62,151 bases of DNA from Halobacteriales archaeon QS_4_66_20 (GTDB taxonomy: Archaea > Halobacteriota > Halobacteria > Halobacteriales > Haloarculaceae), in the NCBI GenBank assembly GCA_003021015.1, contig PXRK01000035.1, positions 1-62,151 on the forward strand, given 5' to 3'. Under the pieces are notes generated by a model. It was not told the origin of the DNA. It searched no databases and was given only the letters and a program-made list of their open reading frames with translations. Numbering within the stretch: position 1 is the stretch's first letter; each line of letters opens with the position of its first letter. Both the position numbers and the translations under genes were made by a program. This document shows, one piece after another, positions 15,483 through 24,869 of the stretch.

Positions 15483-17727
15483 GCAGATGTCGAAGGTCTC
15501 GGTGACCGGAGCCAAGTCCGTGATGGACGACGTCATCGAGACGCTGCACGACCTGCACCTGGTGCACATCACCGACTACGACGGCTCCTGGGAGGGGTTC
15601 CAGCCCGGCGACTCCCTCGAAGGGGCCGACGAGACGTCGGGCCAGCTCGTCACGGTGCGGGCGATCGAGAGCATCCTCGACATCAGCGAGGACGATGTCG
15701 GCGCGACGACGTCGATCGACCTCTCGAACGCCGACGAGCGCCTCGAGGAAGTCCGCCAGGAGGTCAACGAACTCGACGAGCGCCGCGACGAGCTCCAAAG
15801 TCGCCAGCGCGACATCGAGGAGCGCCTGGGGCAGATGGAGCTGTTTGCCGACCTCGGGATCGAACTGGACCTCCTGTGGGGGTACGAATCGCTGTCGGTA
15901 CTCGTCGGCGAGGGCGACGCGGACGGGATCCGCGCGGCGCTCGCGTCCGCGGAGGGTATCGACGGCCACGAGGTGTTCCCCGGACGCGACAGCGTCGCAG
16001 TGTTCGCGCGGGAACGCGACGAGGACGCCCTCGATGACGCGATGGTCGGCGTCCCGTTCACCGAGTACACCGTCCCAGAGGAGACGGGCGATCCGGAGTC
16101 GTACGTCGCGGACCTGGAGAACGAACGCCGGCAGATCGAGAGCGAACTGGAGAGAGTCGAGAACGAACTGGAGACGCTGAAGCTGGAACACGCCGGCTTC
16201 CTGCTCGCGCTCGAAGAGGAGCTCTCGATCGACGCCGAGAAGTTCGAGGCCCCGTTGCGCTTTGCGACGACCGAGCGGTCGTTCATCGTCGAGGGCTGGG
16301 TGCCGACCCGCCGCTACGAGACGGTCGTCTCGACGCTCCGTGACGCGGTCGGCGACCGCGTCGAGATCGACGAAATCGAGCGTGCCTCCCACACCGGCGG
16401 CCATCCCGGACATGACGACGCCCACGACGCCGAACACGGCCACGAAGACGAGGCGGTCGCGACCGACGACGGCGAGGACGTTGCTGCCGACGGCGGAACC
16501 GCTGTCGAAGCGGACAGCGACACGGAGGTCGCCACGGACGGCGGCACCAGCGGGAACATCGTGACCGTGCCGGACGATCCGCCGGTCATCCAGCGCAACC
16601 CGGACATCGTCGGCCCGTTCGAACTGCTGACGAAAGCGGTCAACCGGCCGAAATACTCCGAGTTCGACCCGACGTTCACGCTGTTTCTGACGTTCCCGCT
16701 GTTTTTCGGGTTCATGATCGGGGACATCGGCTACGGCCTTGCGTACCTCGCGCTCGGCTACTGGGTCGTCAGCAAGTTCGACTCCGACGGGCTGATCAAC
16801 TTCGGGAAGATCGTGATGTGGCTCGGCGTGTTCACGATCATCTTCGGTGTGCTCTACGGCGAAATCGTCGGCTTGCACTTCTTCGAGTGGTTCGGCAGCC
16901 ACCCGCCGATAGAGAAGGGGCTGTCCGACAGCGTCACGCCGGAGCCCGAGGGCTGGGCGTTCTTCTGGCTCATCGCGGCCGTCATCCTCGGCTGGCTCCA
17001 CCTCAACCTCGCATACCTGTTCGACTTCGTCGAAGAGTACCAGCTCCACGGCCCGAAGCAGGCGTTCATCGAGGTCGGCTCCTGGCTGATCGCCCTCAAC
17101 GGGCTGTGGGTGTTCATCTTCAGCAAGTTCCTCGCAGGGGCCAAGCCGGATTTCCTCGTCGGGAGCGGGGCGATTCTGGACACGGGACCGTTCCACCTGG
17201 GCTTTACCGGCTTCCCGGAAGTCGCGGGCATGATTGGTGCCGTCGCGTTCTTCCTGGGGATCGGGATCCTCTTGCTGGGGCCGTGGTACGAGGCCTTCGA
17301 GTTCGCCGTTCCGCTCGCGCACCCGCTCTCGTACACCCGGCTGACCGCAGTGCTGCTCGCGAAGGCCGGGATGGCGCTGGCGGCAAACCTGCTGTACTGG
17401 GGGGCCTATCAGGACGAGAAAGGGTTTCACTTCATGCACACGTACGAGCCGGGCCACACCCCCGAACACGGTGAGGTCCTCTTCGGCGGCTTCTCGAACA
17501 TGGGAACCCACGTCTCAGCGGGTCCGCTCGAACTCGGTCTCGAGGGTGCGATCATCGGTCTGCCGGTGCTGATTGTCGCCCACCTCGTGGTATTGGCAGT
17601 CGGTGGCACAGCGGCGATACAGGCCATCAGGCTGGAGTACTTCGAGTTCTTTGAGAAGTTTTATGAAGGCGGTGGAAGAACCTTCCAACCGTTCGGTTAC
17701 GACAGAGCGTACACTACTGACACCTGA
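15469..17727 (+). CDS. atpI: A-type ATP synthase subunit I (a subunit)
   Basis: A 752-residue membrane subunit that forms the proton half-channels against the K ring. The soluble N-terminal arm (residues 1-300) starts MLRPEQMSKVSVTG. The C-terminal half has about eight transmembrane helices, with the family stretch FGFMIGDIGYGLAYLALGYW and the conserved PLSYTRLTAVLLAKAGMALA that carries the essential arginine. Unusually, residues about 307-363 are a His/Asp/Gly/Thr-rich hydrophilic insertion between the arm and the membrane part. The start at 15469 overlaps ahaH; MSKVSVTG at 15487 is the alternative. Confidence 0.95.
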   Translation: MLRPEQMSKVSVTGAKSVMDDVIETLHDLHLVHITDYDGSWEGFQPGDSLEGADETSGQLVTVRAIESILDISEDDVGATTSIDLSNADERLEEVRQEVNELDERRDELQSRQRDIEERLGQMELFADLGIELDLLWGYESLSVLVGEGDADGIRAALASAEGIDGHEVFPGRDSVAVFARERDEDALDDAMVGVPFTEYTVPEETGDPESYVADLENERRQIESELERVENELETLKLEHAGFLLALEEELSIDAEKFEAPLRFATTERSFIVEGWVPTRRYETVVSTLRDAVGDRVEIDEIERASHTGGHPGHDDAHDAEHGHEDEAVATDDGEDVAADGGTAVEADSDTEVATDGGTSGNIVTVPDDPPVIQRNPDIVGPFELLTKAVNRPKYSEFDPTFTLFLTFPLFFGFMIGDIGYGLAYLALGYWVVSKFDSDGLINFGKIVMWLGVFTIIFGVLYGEIVGLHFFEWFGSHPPIEKGLSDSVTPEPEGWAFFWLIAAVILGWLHLNLAYLFDFVEEYQLHGPKQAFIEVGSWLIALNGLWVFIFSKFLAGAKPDFLVGSGAILDTGPFHLGFTGFPEVAGMIGAVAFFLGIGILLLGPWYEAFEFAVPLAHPLSYTRLTAVLLAKAGMALAANLLYWGAYQDEKGFHFMHTYEPGHTPEHGEVLFGGFSNMGTHVSAGPLELGLEGAIIGLPVLIVAHLVVLAVGGTAAIQAIRLEYFEFFEKFYEGGGRTFQPFGYDRAYTTDT

Positions 17728-17735
17728 ACTCAACC

Positions 17736-17999
17736 ATGCTTGAAACACTACCTGAGATTACCAACATCGTACTGCAGGAGGGAACGGAGGCGGCGCCGGG
17801 CATCAGAGACGCCGGTGCTGGTGCCATCGGCGTCGGGCTGGCCGCACTCGGGACCGGCTACGCACAGAGCCGGATCGGAGCCGCCGCGGTCGGTGCCGTC
17901 GCCGAGGACAGTGACAACTTCGTCCTGGGACTTATCTTTACCGCTATCCCCGAGACGCTGATCATTATCGCGTTCGTCAGCCTGTTCCTGGTGCTGTAA
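17736..17999 (+). CDS. atpK: A-type ATP synthase subunit K (proteolipid c)
   Basis: An 87-residue two-helix proteolipid: helix 1 AGAGAIGVGLAALGTGYAQSRIG, polar loop AVAEDSD, helix 2 LGLIFTAIPETLIIIAFVSLFL. Glu73 in IPETL is the ion-carrying carboxylate. It forms the rotor ring in the membrane. It lies 8 bp after atpI. The single-hairpin size is usual for haloarchaea. Confidence 0.95.
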   Translation: MLETLPEITNIVLQEGTEAAPGIRDAGAGAIGVGLAALGTGYAQSRIGAAAVGAVAEDSDNFVLGLIFTAIPETLIIIAFVSLFLVL

Positions 18000-18018
18000 C
18001 GCCCCCTCACTGAGATTT

Positions 18019-18600
18019 ATGACACTCGACACAGTCGCCGAGGACATCAGAGAGCAGGCCCGCGCGCGTGCGGAGGAAATCCAGGAGGAGGCCGGGGCCG
18101 ACGCCGAGGAGTTGCTCGCGGAAGCCGAGGCCGACGCCGACGAGATCCGCGAGGAGATCCTGGGCGACGCGGACCGCCAGATCGAGCAGGAGCGCGAGCA
18201 GCGCCTCTCCAGCGCGAAGCTCGAGGCCAAACAGGAGCGCCTGGAGGCCCGCCGCGACGTCCTCCAGTCGGTCCGCGACGCCGTCGAGGACGAGATCGCC
18301 TCCCTCGAGGGCGACGATCGCGAGGAGCTGACCCGTACCCTCCTGGACGCCGCGGCCACCGAGATCGACTCCGAGGAGGGCGTCGAGGTGTACGGCCGCG
18401 CCGACGACCAGGCGCTCATCGAGTCGATCCTGGCCGACTACGACGGCTTCAGCTACGCCGGCGAGTACGACTGTCTCGGCGGCGTCGTCGTCGAGAGCCA
18501 GGAGTCCCGCGTCAGGATCAAGAACACGTTCGACTCGGTGCTGGAAGACGTCTGGGAGGCGAACCTGCGCGAGATCAGCGACAGACTGTTCGAGCAATGA
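18019..18600 (+). CDS. atpE: A-type ATP synthase subunit E
   Basis: A 193-residue peripheral-stalk subunit with a long N-terminal charged helix (residues 1-95, EEIQEEAGADAEELLAEAEADADEI...). The globular C-terminal domain ends [20 protein letters not shown] and contains the family's GGVVVESQESRVRIKNTFDSVL. It pairs with subunit H to link A1 to subunit I. Its last codons overlap the start of atpC (ATGA). Confidence 0.95.
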   Translation: MTLDTVAEDIREQARARAEEIQEEAGADAEELLAEAEADADEIREEILGDADRQIEQEREQRLSSAKLEAKQERLEARRDVLQSVRDAVEDEIASLEGDDREELTRTLLDAAATEIDSEEGVEVYGRADDQALIESILADYDGFSYAGEYDCLGGVVVESQESRVRIKNTFDSVLEDVWEANLREISDRLFEQ

Positions 18601-19658
18601 GCACGAGTGGCAGCTCCAATCCGGAGTACGTCAACTCCCGTGTCCGGGCGCGCCGAGCCGCGCTGTTCGACGAGGAGGACTACCGGAAGCTGGTCCGGAT
18701 GGGCACCGGCGAGATCGCCCGCTACATGGAGGAGACCGAGTACGAGACCGAGATCAACGCGCTCGGAGCCCGCCACAGCGGCGTCGACCTCATCGAGTAC
18801 GCCCTCAACCGGAACCTGGCGAAGCACTTCCACGACCTGCTGAGCTGGGCGGACGGCCGACTGTACACCCAGATCGCCACCTACCTCCGGAAGTTCGACG
18901 CCTGGAACGCCAAGACGGCGATCCGGGGCGTCTACTCCGGTGCCGACAGCGAGGACATCCAGACCGACTACATCCGGGCCGGCGAGTTCAGCGAGAACCT
19001 CCTCGATCAGCTCGCCGCCGCCGGCAGCGTCGGCGAGGTCGTCGAACTGCTCGACGGCACCATCTTCGAGGAGGGCCTCGACGACGCCTACACCGAGTTC
19101 GAGGAGCGCGACGTGCTGGTTCCCCTGGAGAACGCCATCGACAAGACGTTCTACGAGCACCTGCTCGACGGCATCGACGAGAACACCGTCGACCGGAACT
19201 CGCCACAGGGGCTGTACCTGGAGGTGCTGCAGGCCGAGATCGACTTCACCAACATCCAGAACGCGCTGCGGCTCTCCCGGACCGGGACGGATCTCGACCC
19301 CGACGAGTTCTTCATCGAGGGCGGCAAACTGTTCGAACGTGGCGAGCTTCCGGGGCTGGTCGGCAGCTTCGACCAGCTCGTCGAGCGGATCCGCGAGAGC
19401 ACGTACGGCGAGGACCTGGAGGAGGCGCTGTCGAAACTCGAGACAGCCGAGAGCCTCATCCAGTTCGAGCAGGCGCTCGACGCCGCGCTGCTTGAGTACT
19501 CCGACAAGCTGTCGTACACCTACCCGGTGTCGATCTGTTCGGCCATCTCGTACGTGCTCGCGAAGGAACGGGAAGTCGAGAACATCCGGGCGATCGCCCG
19601 CGGCCGTGAGGTCGGCCTCTCGATCGAGGAGATCGAGGAGGAGCTGGTGGTAGCATGA
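18597..19658 (+). CDS. atpC: A-type ATP synthase subunit C
   Basis: A 353-residue V-type subunit d/C homologue, the funnel-shaped socket that couples the central stalk to the K ring. Family features include [26 protein letters not shown] at the N-terminus, [12 protein letters not shown] near residue 105, and [26 protein letters not shown] near the C-terminus. The ATG overlaps the atpE stop by 4 nt, and its own stop overlaps atpF by 4 nt. Confidence 0.95.
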   Translation: MSTSGSSNPEYVNSRVRARRAALFDEEDYRKLVRMGTGEIARYMEETEYETEINALGARHSGVDLIEYALNRNLAKHFHDLLSWADGRLYTQIATYLRKFDAWNAKTAIRGVYSGADSEDIQTDYIRAGEFSENLLDQLAAAGSVGEVVELLDGTIFEEGLDDAYTEFEERDVLVPLENAIDKTFYEHLLDGIDENTVDRNSPQGLYLEVLQAEIDFTNIQNALRLSRTGTDLDPDEFFIEGGKLFERGELPGLVGSFDQLVERIRESTYGEDLEEALSKLETAESLIQFEQALDAALLEYSDKLSYTYPVSICSAISYVLAKEREVENIRAIARGREVGLSIEEIEEELVVA

Positions 19659-19990
19659 GCGCGGGCGGCAGCCAGGAGATCGCCGTCGTCGGCAGCCCCG
19701 AGTTCACGACGGGCTTCCGGCTGGCGGGCGTGCGCAAGTTCCAGAACGTGCCCGACGACGAGAAGCCCGACCGACTCGACGAGGCCGTCGAGGAGACGCT
19801 GCACGACGACGAGATCGGGATCGTCGTGATGCACGACGACGACATCGACCACCTCTCGCGCGACGTTCGTTCCGAGGTCGAGACGAGCGTCGAGCCGGTC
19901 GTGGTCACGCTCGGGGGCGGCGCCGGCAGCGGCAACCTGCGCGAACAGATCAAACGAGCAATCGGCATCGACCTACTGGACGATTCATGA
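19655..19990 (+). CDS. atpF: A-type ATP synthase subunit F
   Basis: A 111-residue central-stalk subunit with a Rossmann-like fold: [22 protein letters not shown] at the N-terminus, the [17 protein letters not shown] segment, and a C-terminal helix [18 protein letters not shown]. It contacts subunit D and modulates rotation. Four-base overlaps with atpC and atpA show tight translational coupling. Confidence 0.95.
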   Translation: MSAGGSQEIAVVGSPEFTTGFRLAGVRKFQNVPDDEKPDRLDEAVEETLHDDEIGIVVMHDDDIDHLSRDVRSEVETSVEPVVVTLGGGAGSGNLREQIKRAIGIDLLDDS

Positions 19991-22900
19991 GTCAGGCAAC
20001 AGAATCCGACGTCCGCGAGGACGGTATCATCGACAGTGTAAGCGGCCCCGTCGTGACGGCAGTCGACCTCGACGCGCGGATGAACGACGTCGTCTACGTC
20101 GGTCACGAGGGGCTGATGGGCGAAGTGATCGAGATCGAAGGAAACGTCACCACGATCCAGGTGTACGAGGAGACCTCCGGCGTCTCGCCGGGCGAGCCGG
20201 TCGAGTCGACCGGCGCACCCCTATCGGTCGACCTCGGGCCCGGCATGCTGGACACCATCTACGACGGCGTCCAGCGGCCGCTGGACGTGCTCGAGACGAA
20301 GATGGGCTCGGCGTTCCTCGACCGCGGCGTCGACGCGCCGGGGATCGACCTCGAACGGACCTGGGAGTTCACGCCCGAAGTCGCGGAGGGTGACGAGGTG
20401 TCCGCCGGCGACGTCGTGGGCACCGTTCCAGAGACAGAGAGTATCGAGCACAAGGTGATGGTGCCGCCCGATTCGGAGGGCGGCGAGGTCGTCGGCATCG
20501 AGTCCGGCAACTTCACCGTCGAGGAGACGGTCGTCGAACTCGACAGCGGCGAGGAGATCGCGATGCGCCAGGAGTGGCCGGTCCGCGAGAAGCGCCCGGC
20601 CGAGGAGAAGCAGACGCCGACGATCCCGCTGGTCAGCGGCCAGCGCATCCTCGACGGCCTGTTCCCGATCGCCAAGGGCGGGACTGCGGCGATCCCCGGC
20701 CCGTTCGGCTCGGGGAAGTGCGTGACACCGGATACACCGGTGTTGCTCGCGAGCGGCGAGACAGTCCCGATCGAGACGTTGTTCGAACAGGCCGCCGACG
20801 AAAGGACGATCGAGGCGGACGGAGAGACTCTGATCGAGGCCGAGATCGACGTACTGACGTTCGATACGGACGCAAATGAGATCCGTGAAACCTCGACATC
20901 GCAGGTGTACAGGGGCTCGACTGATCGACTCGTTCGGATCCGAACGGCGAGCGGTCGAGAACTCGAAGTGACACCCGCCCACAAGCTGTTCCGGATGGGT
21001 GGTGATCTCTCTGTCGAGGAGACGCCGGCTGCGACCCTCACCGAAGGCGACTCCCTGGTCATGCCACGACGGATCGACATTGACCCGGAACCGACCGACA
21101 TCGATCCCTACAGCCTTCTTCCGGAGTATCGAGCAGTTGACGAGGACGCAGTCAGTGAGATTCGGGACGCGATCGAGGACGCAGAGGCGTCATACGCAGA
21201 TCTCGCTGCCGGGTGTGAGCTACCGTACCCGTATCACACGGTTCGAAACTACGCAGCCGGGCCAAACAGTCCGACGCTCCGATTCCTCGACGCGGTGTCG
21301 ACGTTCCTCGACACTGATCGTCCGGCTGTGACTCGCGTCAAACCCGGGAGTAACGGCAAACCGGTGACGATCCCCGAGCAGGTCGACGAGTCGATGGCGG
21401 AGTTTCTCGGACTCGTACTTAGCGACGGGATGATCACCGAGAAGACTGTGCGGTTTCACAACACCGACCCGACTCTCCGAGAGCGATTCGCTACCCTCGC
21501 AGATCAGTTGTTCGACGTCGGTGTTACAGAGACCGTCCAGAATACGGTCGAAACTGTCGAGATACACAGCACTATCGTCGCCACGTTACTCTCCGAACTG
21601 GGCGTGCCGGAGACGCAAAAATCGGTCTCTGCGGTGGTTCCGAACCCAGTTCTCTCGGGGCCAGACGAGGTAGCCGAGTCGTTCCTTCGTGGCTACTATC
21701 TCGGTGATGGCTCGATCAGTGGAGCCACTGTCGAAATTGCGACATCGAGCTCCGAGATGGTGTCCGGGCTTGCGTACCTACTCTCGCGGCTCGGCATCCT
21801 GTTCCGGATCGACCGCAGAACTGACGGGTCGACCCGTGTCACCGTCACTGGCGCTGACGAACTGGCAGCGTTCCACTCCGCGATTGCCGACGACGATTCC
21901 CACGAGAAGATCAGACAGATCGGATCGTACGCCCGAAACACCGTCGGGAATACCAACATCGATACAGTTCCGGTCGGAGCGGAAACGATGTCGGCGATCG
22001 CAGAGGCGGCACGGTACACGGAGTTTACCGACGCTGGTATCGAGACGCACAACTACACTGGACTCGGTCAGCAACCGAGCAGGGACGCGTTCAGGACGAT
22101 CGAGTCAGTGATTGCCGACGGAGGCAGGGCGGTCACGGAGCGCGTCTCGGCCGTCACCGAAATGCTCGAAGACGTCTTTTTTGATCCGATCGTCGAGGTC
22201 GAGAGGATCGAGACGGAGCAGACGGTATACGACGTGACCGTGCCGGGCACGCAGAACTTCGTCGGCGGGACGGTTCCGTCCGTGCTACACAATACGGTGG
22301 CCCAGCAGAGCCTCGCGAAGTTCGCCGACGCCGACATCGTCGTCTACATCGGCTGTGGCGAGCGGGGCAACGAGATGACCGAGGTGATCGACGACTTCCC
22401 GGAGCTGCCGGACCCACAGACCGGGAACTCGCTGATGGCCCGGACCTGCCTCATCGCCAACACGTCGAACATGCCCGTCGCGGCCCGCGAGTCCTGCATC
22501 TACACCGGGATCACGATCGCGGAGTACTACCGCGACATGGGGTACGACGTGGCGCTGATGGCCGACTCCACCTCCCGGTGGGCCGAGGCCATGCGCGAGA
22601 TCTCCTCGCGGCTGGAGGAGATGCCCGGCGAGGAGGGCTACCCCGCGTACCTGGCCGCGCGCCTGGCGGAGTTCTACGAGCGCGCCGGCTACTTCGAGAA
22701 CGTCAACGGTACCGAGGGCTCGGTGACGGCGATCGGCGCCGTCTCGCCGCCGGGCGGTGACTTCTCCGAGCCGGTCACCCAGAACACGCTGCGCATCGTG
22801 AAGACGTTCTGGGCGCTGGACTCGGACCTGGCCGAGCGCCGGCACTTCCCGGCGATCAACTGGAACGAGTCGTACTCGCTGTACCGCGACCAGCTCGACG

Positions 22901-23328
22901 ACTGGTTCGAGAACAACGTCGACGAGAACTGGGCGGAGCTGCGCCAGTGGGCGATCGACACGCTCGACGAGGAGAGCGAACTCCAGGAGATCGTCCAGCT
23001 CGTCGGGAAGGACGCACTGCCGCCGGACCAGCAGCTCACGCTCGAAGTGGCCCGCTACATCCGCGAGGCGTACCTCCAGCAGAACGCGCTGCACGACGTC
23101 GACCGCTACTCGCCGCCGGAGAAGACCTACCGGATCCTCGAGGGGATCAAGACGTTCAACGACGAGGCGTTCGAGGCGCTGGAGGCGGGCGTGCCGGTCG
23201 AGGAGATCCAGTCGATCGACGCGACGCCGCGGCTGAACCGCGTCGGTACGACGCCCGACGACGAGTCCGACGAGTTCGTCGCCGAGATCGAAGAGGCGAT
23301 GGCCGAACAGCTCAGGGAGCTGTACTGA
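19987..23328 (+). CDS. atpA: A-type ATP synthase catalytic subunit A with intein
   Basis: A 1113-residue precursor. Removing residues 245-769 leaves a 588-residue catalytic subunit, the normal family length. The N-extein starts [14 protein letters not shown] and ends in the Walker A sequence GPFGSGK. The C-extein resumes at Thr770 ([31 protein letters not shown]) and contains the Walker B region [18 protein letters not shown]. Splicing is therefore needed to restore GPFGSGKT and ATPase activity. The intein DNA looks less GC-rich and has different codon preference from the exteins, as expected for a mobile insertion. The start overlaps atpF by 4 nt; atpB begins 2 nt after the stop. Confidence 0.97.
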   Translation: MSQATESDVREDGIIDSVSGPVVTAVDLDARMNDVVYVGHEGLMGEVIEIEGNVTTIQVYEETSGVSPGEPVESTGAPLSVDLGPGMLDTIYDGVQRPLDVLETKMGSAFLDRGVDAPGIDLERTWEFTPEVAEGDEVSAGDVVGTVPETESIEHKVMVPPDSEGGEVVGIESGNFTVEETVVELDSGEEIAMRQEWPVREKRPAEEKQTPTIPLVSGQRILDGLFPIAKGGTAAIPGPFGSGKCVTPDTPVLLASGETVPIETLFEQAADERTIEADGETLIEAEIDVLTFDTDANEIRETSTSQVYRGSTDRLVRIRTASGRELEVTPAHKLFRMGGDLSVEETPAATLTEGDSLVMPRRIDIDPEPTDIDPYSLLPEYRAVDEDAVSEIRDAIEDAEASYADLAAGCELPYPYHTVRNYAAGPNSPTLRFLDAVSTFLDTDRPAVTRVKPGSNGKPVTIPEQVDESMAEFLGLVLSDGMITEKTVRFHNTDPTLRERFATLADQLFDVGVTETVQNTVETVEIHSTIVATLLSELGVPETQKSVSAVVPNPVLSGPDEVAESFLRGYYLGDGSISGATVEIATSSSEMVSGLAYLLSRLGILFRIDRRTDGSTRVTVTGADELAAFHSAIADDDSHEKIRQIGSYARNTVGNTNIDTVPVGAETMSAIAEAARYTEFTDAGIETHNYTGLGQQPSRDAFRTIESVIADGGRAVTERVSAVTEMLEDVFFDPIVEVERIETEQTVYDVTVPGTQNFVGGTVPSVLHNTVAQQSLAKFADADIVVYIGCGERGNEMTEVIDDFPELPDPQTGNSLMARTCLIANTSNMPVAARESCIYTGITIAEYYRDMGYDVALMADSTSRWAEAMREISSRLEEMPGEEGYPAYLAARLAEFYERAGYFENVNGTEGSVTAIGAVSPPGGDFSEPVTQNTLRIVKTFWALDSDLAERRHFPAINWNESYSLYRDQLDDWFENNVDENWAELRQWAIDTLDEESELQEIVQLVGKDALPPDQQLTLEVARYIREAYLQQNALHDVDRYSPPEKTYRILEGIKTFNDEAFEALEAGVPVEEIQSIDATPRLNRVGTTPDDESDEFVAEIEEAMAEQLRELY
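20719..22293 (+). mobile_element. intein with LAGLIDADG homing endonuclease in atpA
   Basis: A 525-residue in-frame insertion between Lys244 and Thr770 of the AtpA precursor, inside the P-loop (GPFGSGK^T), the site known for archaeal VMA-b inteins. Splicing motifs are complete: Cys245 with [10 protein letters not shown] (block A), TPAH at 329-332 (block B, His332), [15 protein letters not shown] (block F), and the terminal SVLHN with His768-Asn769 (block G), followed by Thr+1. Two LAGLIDADG helices are present: FLGLVLSDG at 473-481 and [11 protein letters not shown] at 566-576, each with its catalytic Asp. Both splicing and homing endonuclease functions therefore look intact. Confidence 0.95.
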
Positions 23329-23330
23329 CC

Positions 23331-24743
23331 ATGAAAGAGTACAAGACAATCACCGAGATCAGCGGCCCGCTGGTGTTCGCCGAGGTCGACGAGCCGGTCG
23401 GCTACGACGAAATCGTCGAGATCGAGACGCCGAGCGGCGAGACGAAGCGCGGACAGGTCCTGGAGACGAGCGACGGGCTCGTCTCGATCCAGGTGTTCGA
23501 GGGAACGGAGGGCATCGACCGCAACGCGTCGGTGCGCTTCGTCGGCGAGACGCTGAAGATGCCCGTCACCGAGGACCTGCTCGGACGGGTGCTGGACGGC
23601 TCCGGCCGCCCGATCGACGACGGTCCGGACATCGTCCCCGAGGAGCGCCGGGAGATCGTCGGCGAGGCGATCAACCCCTTCTCGCGTGAGTACCCCGAGG
23701 AGTTCATCCAGACCGGCGTCTCCGGCATCGACGGGATGAACACCCTCGTCCGCGGCCAGAAGCTGCCGATCTTCTCCTCGTCGGGGCTGCCCCACAACGA
23801 ACTCGCCCTGCAGATCGCCCGCCAGGCGACCGTGCCCGAAGAGGAGGAGGGCGAGGGCGAAGGCTCCGAGTTCGCCGTGATCTTCGGCGCCATGGGGATC
23901 ACCCAGGAGGAGGCAAACGAGTTCATGGCCGACTTCGAGCGCACCGGCGCACTGGAGCGCTCGGTCGTGTTCATGAACCTCGCGGACGACCCCGCAGTCG
24001 AGCGGACGGTCACGCCGCGGCTGGCGCTGACCACCGCGGAGTACCTCGCGTTCGACCAGGGGTACCACGTCCTGGTCATCCTGACGGACATGACCAACTA
24101 CTGTGAGGCGCTGCGCGAGATCGGCGCCGCCCGCGAGGAGGTGCCGGGCCGCCGTGGCTACCCGGGGTACATGTACACCGACCTGGCGCAGATCTACGAG
24201 CGCGCCGGCCGGATCAAGGGCGAGGACGGGTCGATCACGCAGATCCCGATCCTGACGATGCCCAGCAACGACATCACCCACCCGATCCCGGACCTGACTG
24301 GGTACATCACCGAGGGCCAGATCATCGTCGATCCGGACCTCAACTCCCAGGGCGTGGAGCCGCCGATCAACGTCCTGCCGAGCCTCTCGCGGCTGATGGA
24401 CGACGGGATCGGCGAGGGGCTGACCCGCGGCGACCACGGCGACGTCTCCGACCAGCTGTACGCGGCGTACGCCGAGGGCGAGGACCTGCGCGACCTCGTG
24501 AACATCGTCGGCCGCGAGGCGCTCTCGGAACGGGACAACCAGTTCCTCGACTTCGCCGACCGCTTCGAGGAGGAGTTCGTCCAGCAGGGGTTCGACACGA
24601 ACCGCGACATCGAGGAGACGCTGACGATCGGCTGGGACCTGCTGTCGATGCTCCCGAAAGACGAACTCAACCGCGTCGGCGAGGAGTACATCGAGGAGTA
24701 CTACGAGGAAGAGCAGGCCGTCGAAGCGACCGCCGACGACTGA
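23331..24743 (+). CDS. atpB: A-type ATP synthase subunit B
   Basis: A 470-residue non-catalytic nucleotide-binding subunit that alternates with A in the A1 hexamer. The N-terminal beta-barrel starts [18 protein letters not shown]. The P-loop position reads [21 protein letters not shown], degenerate as in all B subunits. Typical motifs are [16 protein letters not shown] and [23 protein letters not shown]. The acidic stretch [12 protein letters not shown] near residue 165 is a halophilic insertion. A T-rich gttttttgg sits 8 nt after the stop. Confidence 0.95.
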   Translation: MKEYKTITEISGPLVFAEVDEPVGYDEIVEIETPSGETKRGQVLETSDGLVSIQVFEGTEGIDRNASVRFVGETLKMPVTEDLLGRVLDGSGRPIDDGPDIVPEERREIVGEAINPFSREYPEEFIQTGVSGIDGMNTLVRGQKLPIFSSSGLPHNELALQIARQATVPEEEEGEGEGSEFAVIFGAMGITQEEANEFMADFERTGALERSVVFMNLADDPAVERTVTPRLALTTAEYLAFDQGYHVLVILTDMTNYCEALREIGAAREEVPGRRGYPGYMYTDLAQIYERAGRIKGEDGSITQIPILTMPSNDITHPIPDLTGYITEGQIIVDPDLNSQGVEPPINVLPSLSRLMDDGIGEGLTRGDHGDVSDQLYAAYAEGEDLRDLVNIVGREALSERDNQFLDFADRFEEEFVQQGFDTNRDIEETLTIGWDLLSMLPKDELNRVGEEYIEEYYEEEQAVEATADD

Positions 24744-24764
24744 TCGCGCCGTTTTTTGGCGTCG
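24744..24764 (+). terminator. T-rich terminator after atpB
   Basis: Directly after the stop, gcgccgttttttggcgtc provides a run of six T residues flanked by short complementary gcgcc/ggcg arms. This is a plausible archaeal terminator, and it suggests that the H-to-B transcript ends here rather than reading on to atpD. It is followed to 24850 by imperfect direct repeats of about 32 bp (gtcggttcgc...cagtca). Confidence 0.5.
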
Positions 24765-24869
24765 ATTTCCGTCTCCTTCCGAAGAGCTGTCGGTTCGCTG
24801 CCCGGACAGTCAATCCGCCGTCGGTTCGCCTCCCGGGCAGTCAGTCTCTTTCGGTCGATTCGCCTTTGG

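Noticed and set aside
15454-17511. A 685-codon minus-strand frame opposite atpI
   Set aside because: It is the antisense shadow of the GC-rich atpI gene (Val/Arg/Asp-rich, no domain), and the ATP synthase genes around it leave no room for a real opposite gene.
20719-22293. A novel domain fusion in the ATP synthase A subunit
   Set aside because: Conserved Cys, TxxH, His-Asn and LAGLIDADG motifs show that it is an intein, removed by protein splicing.
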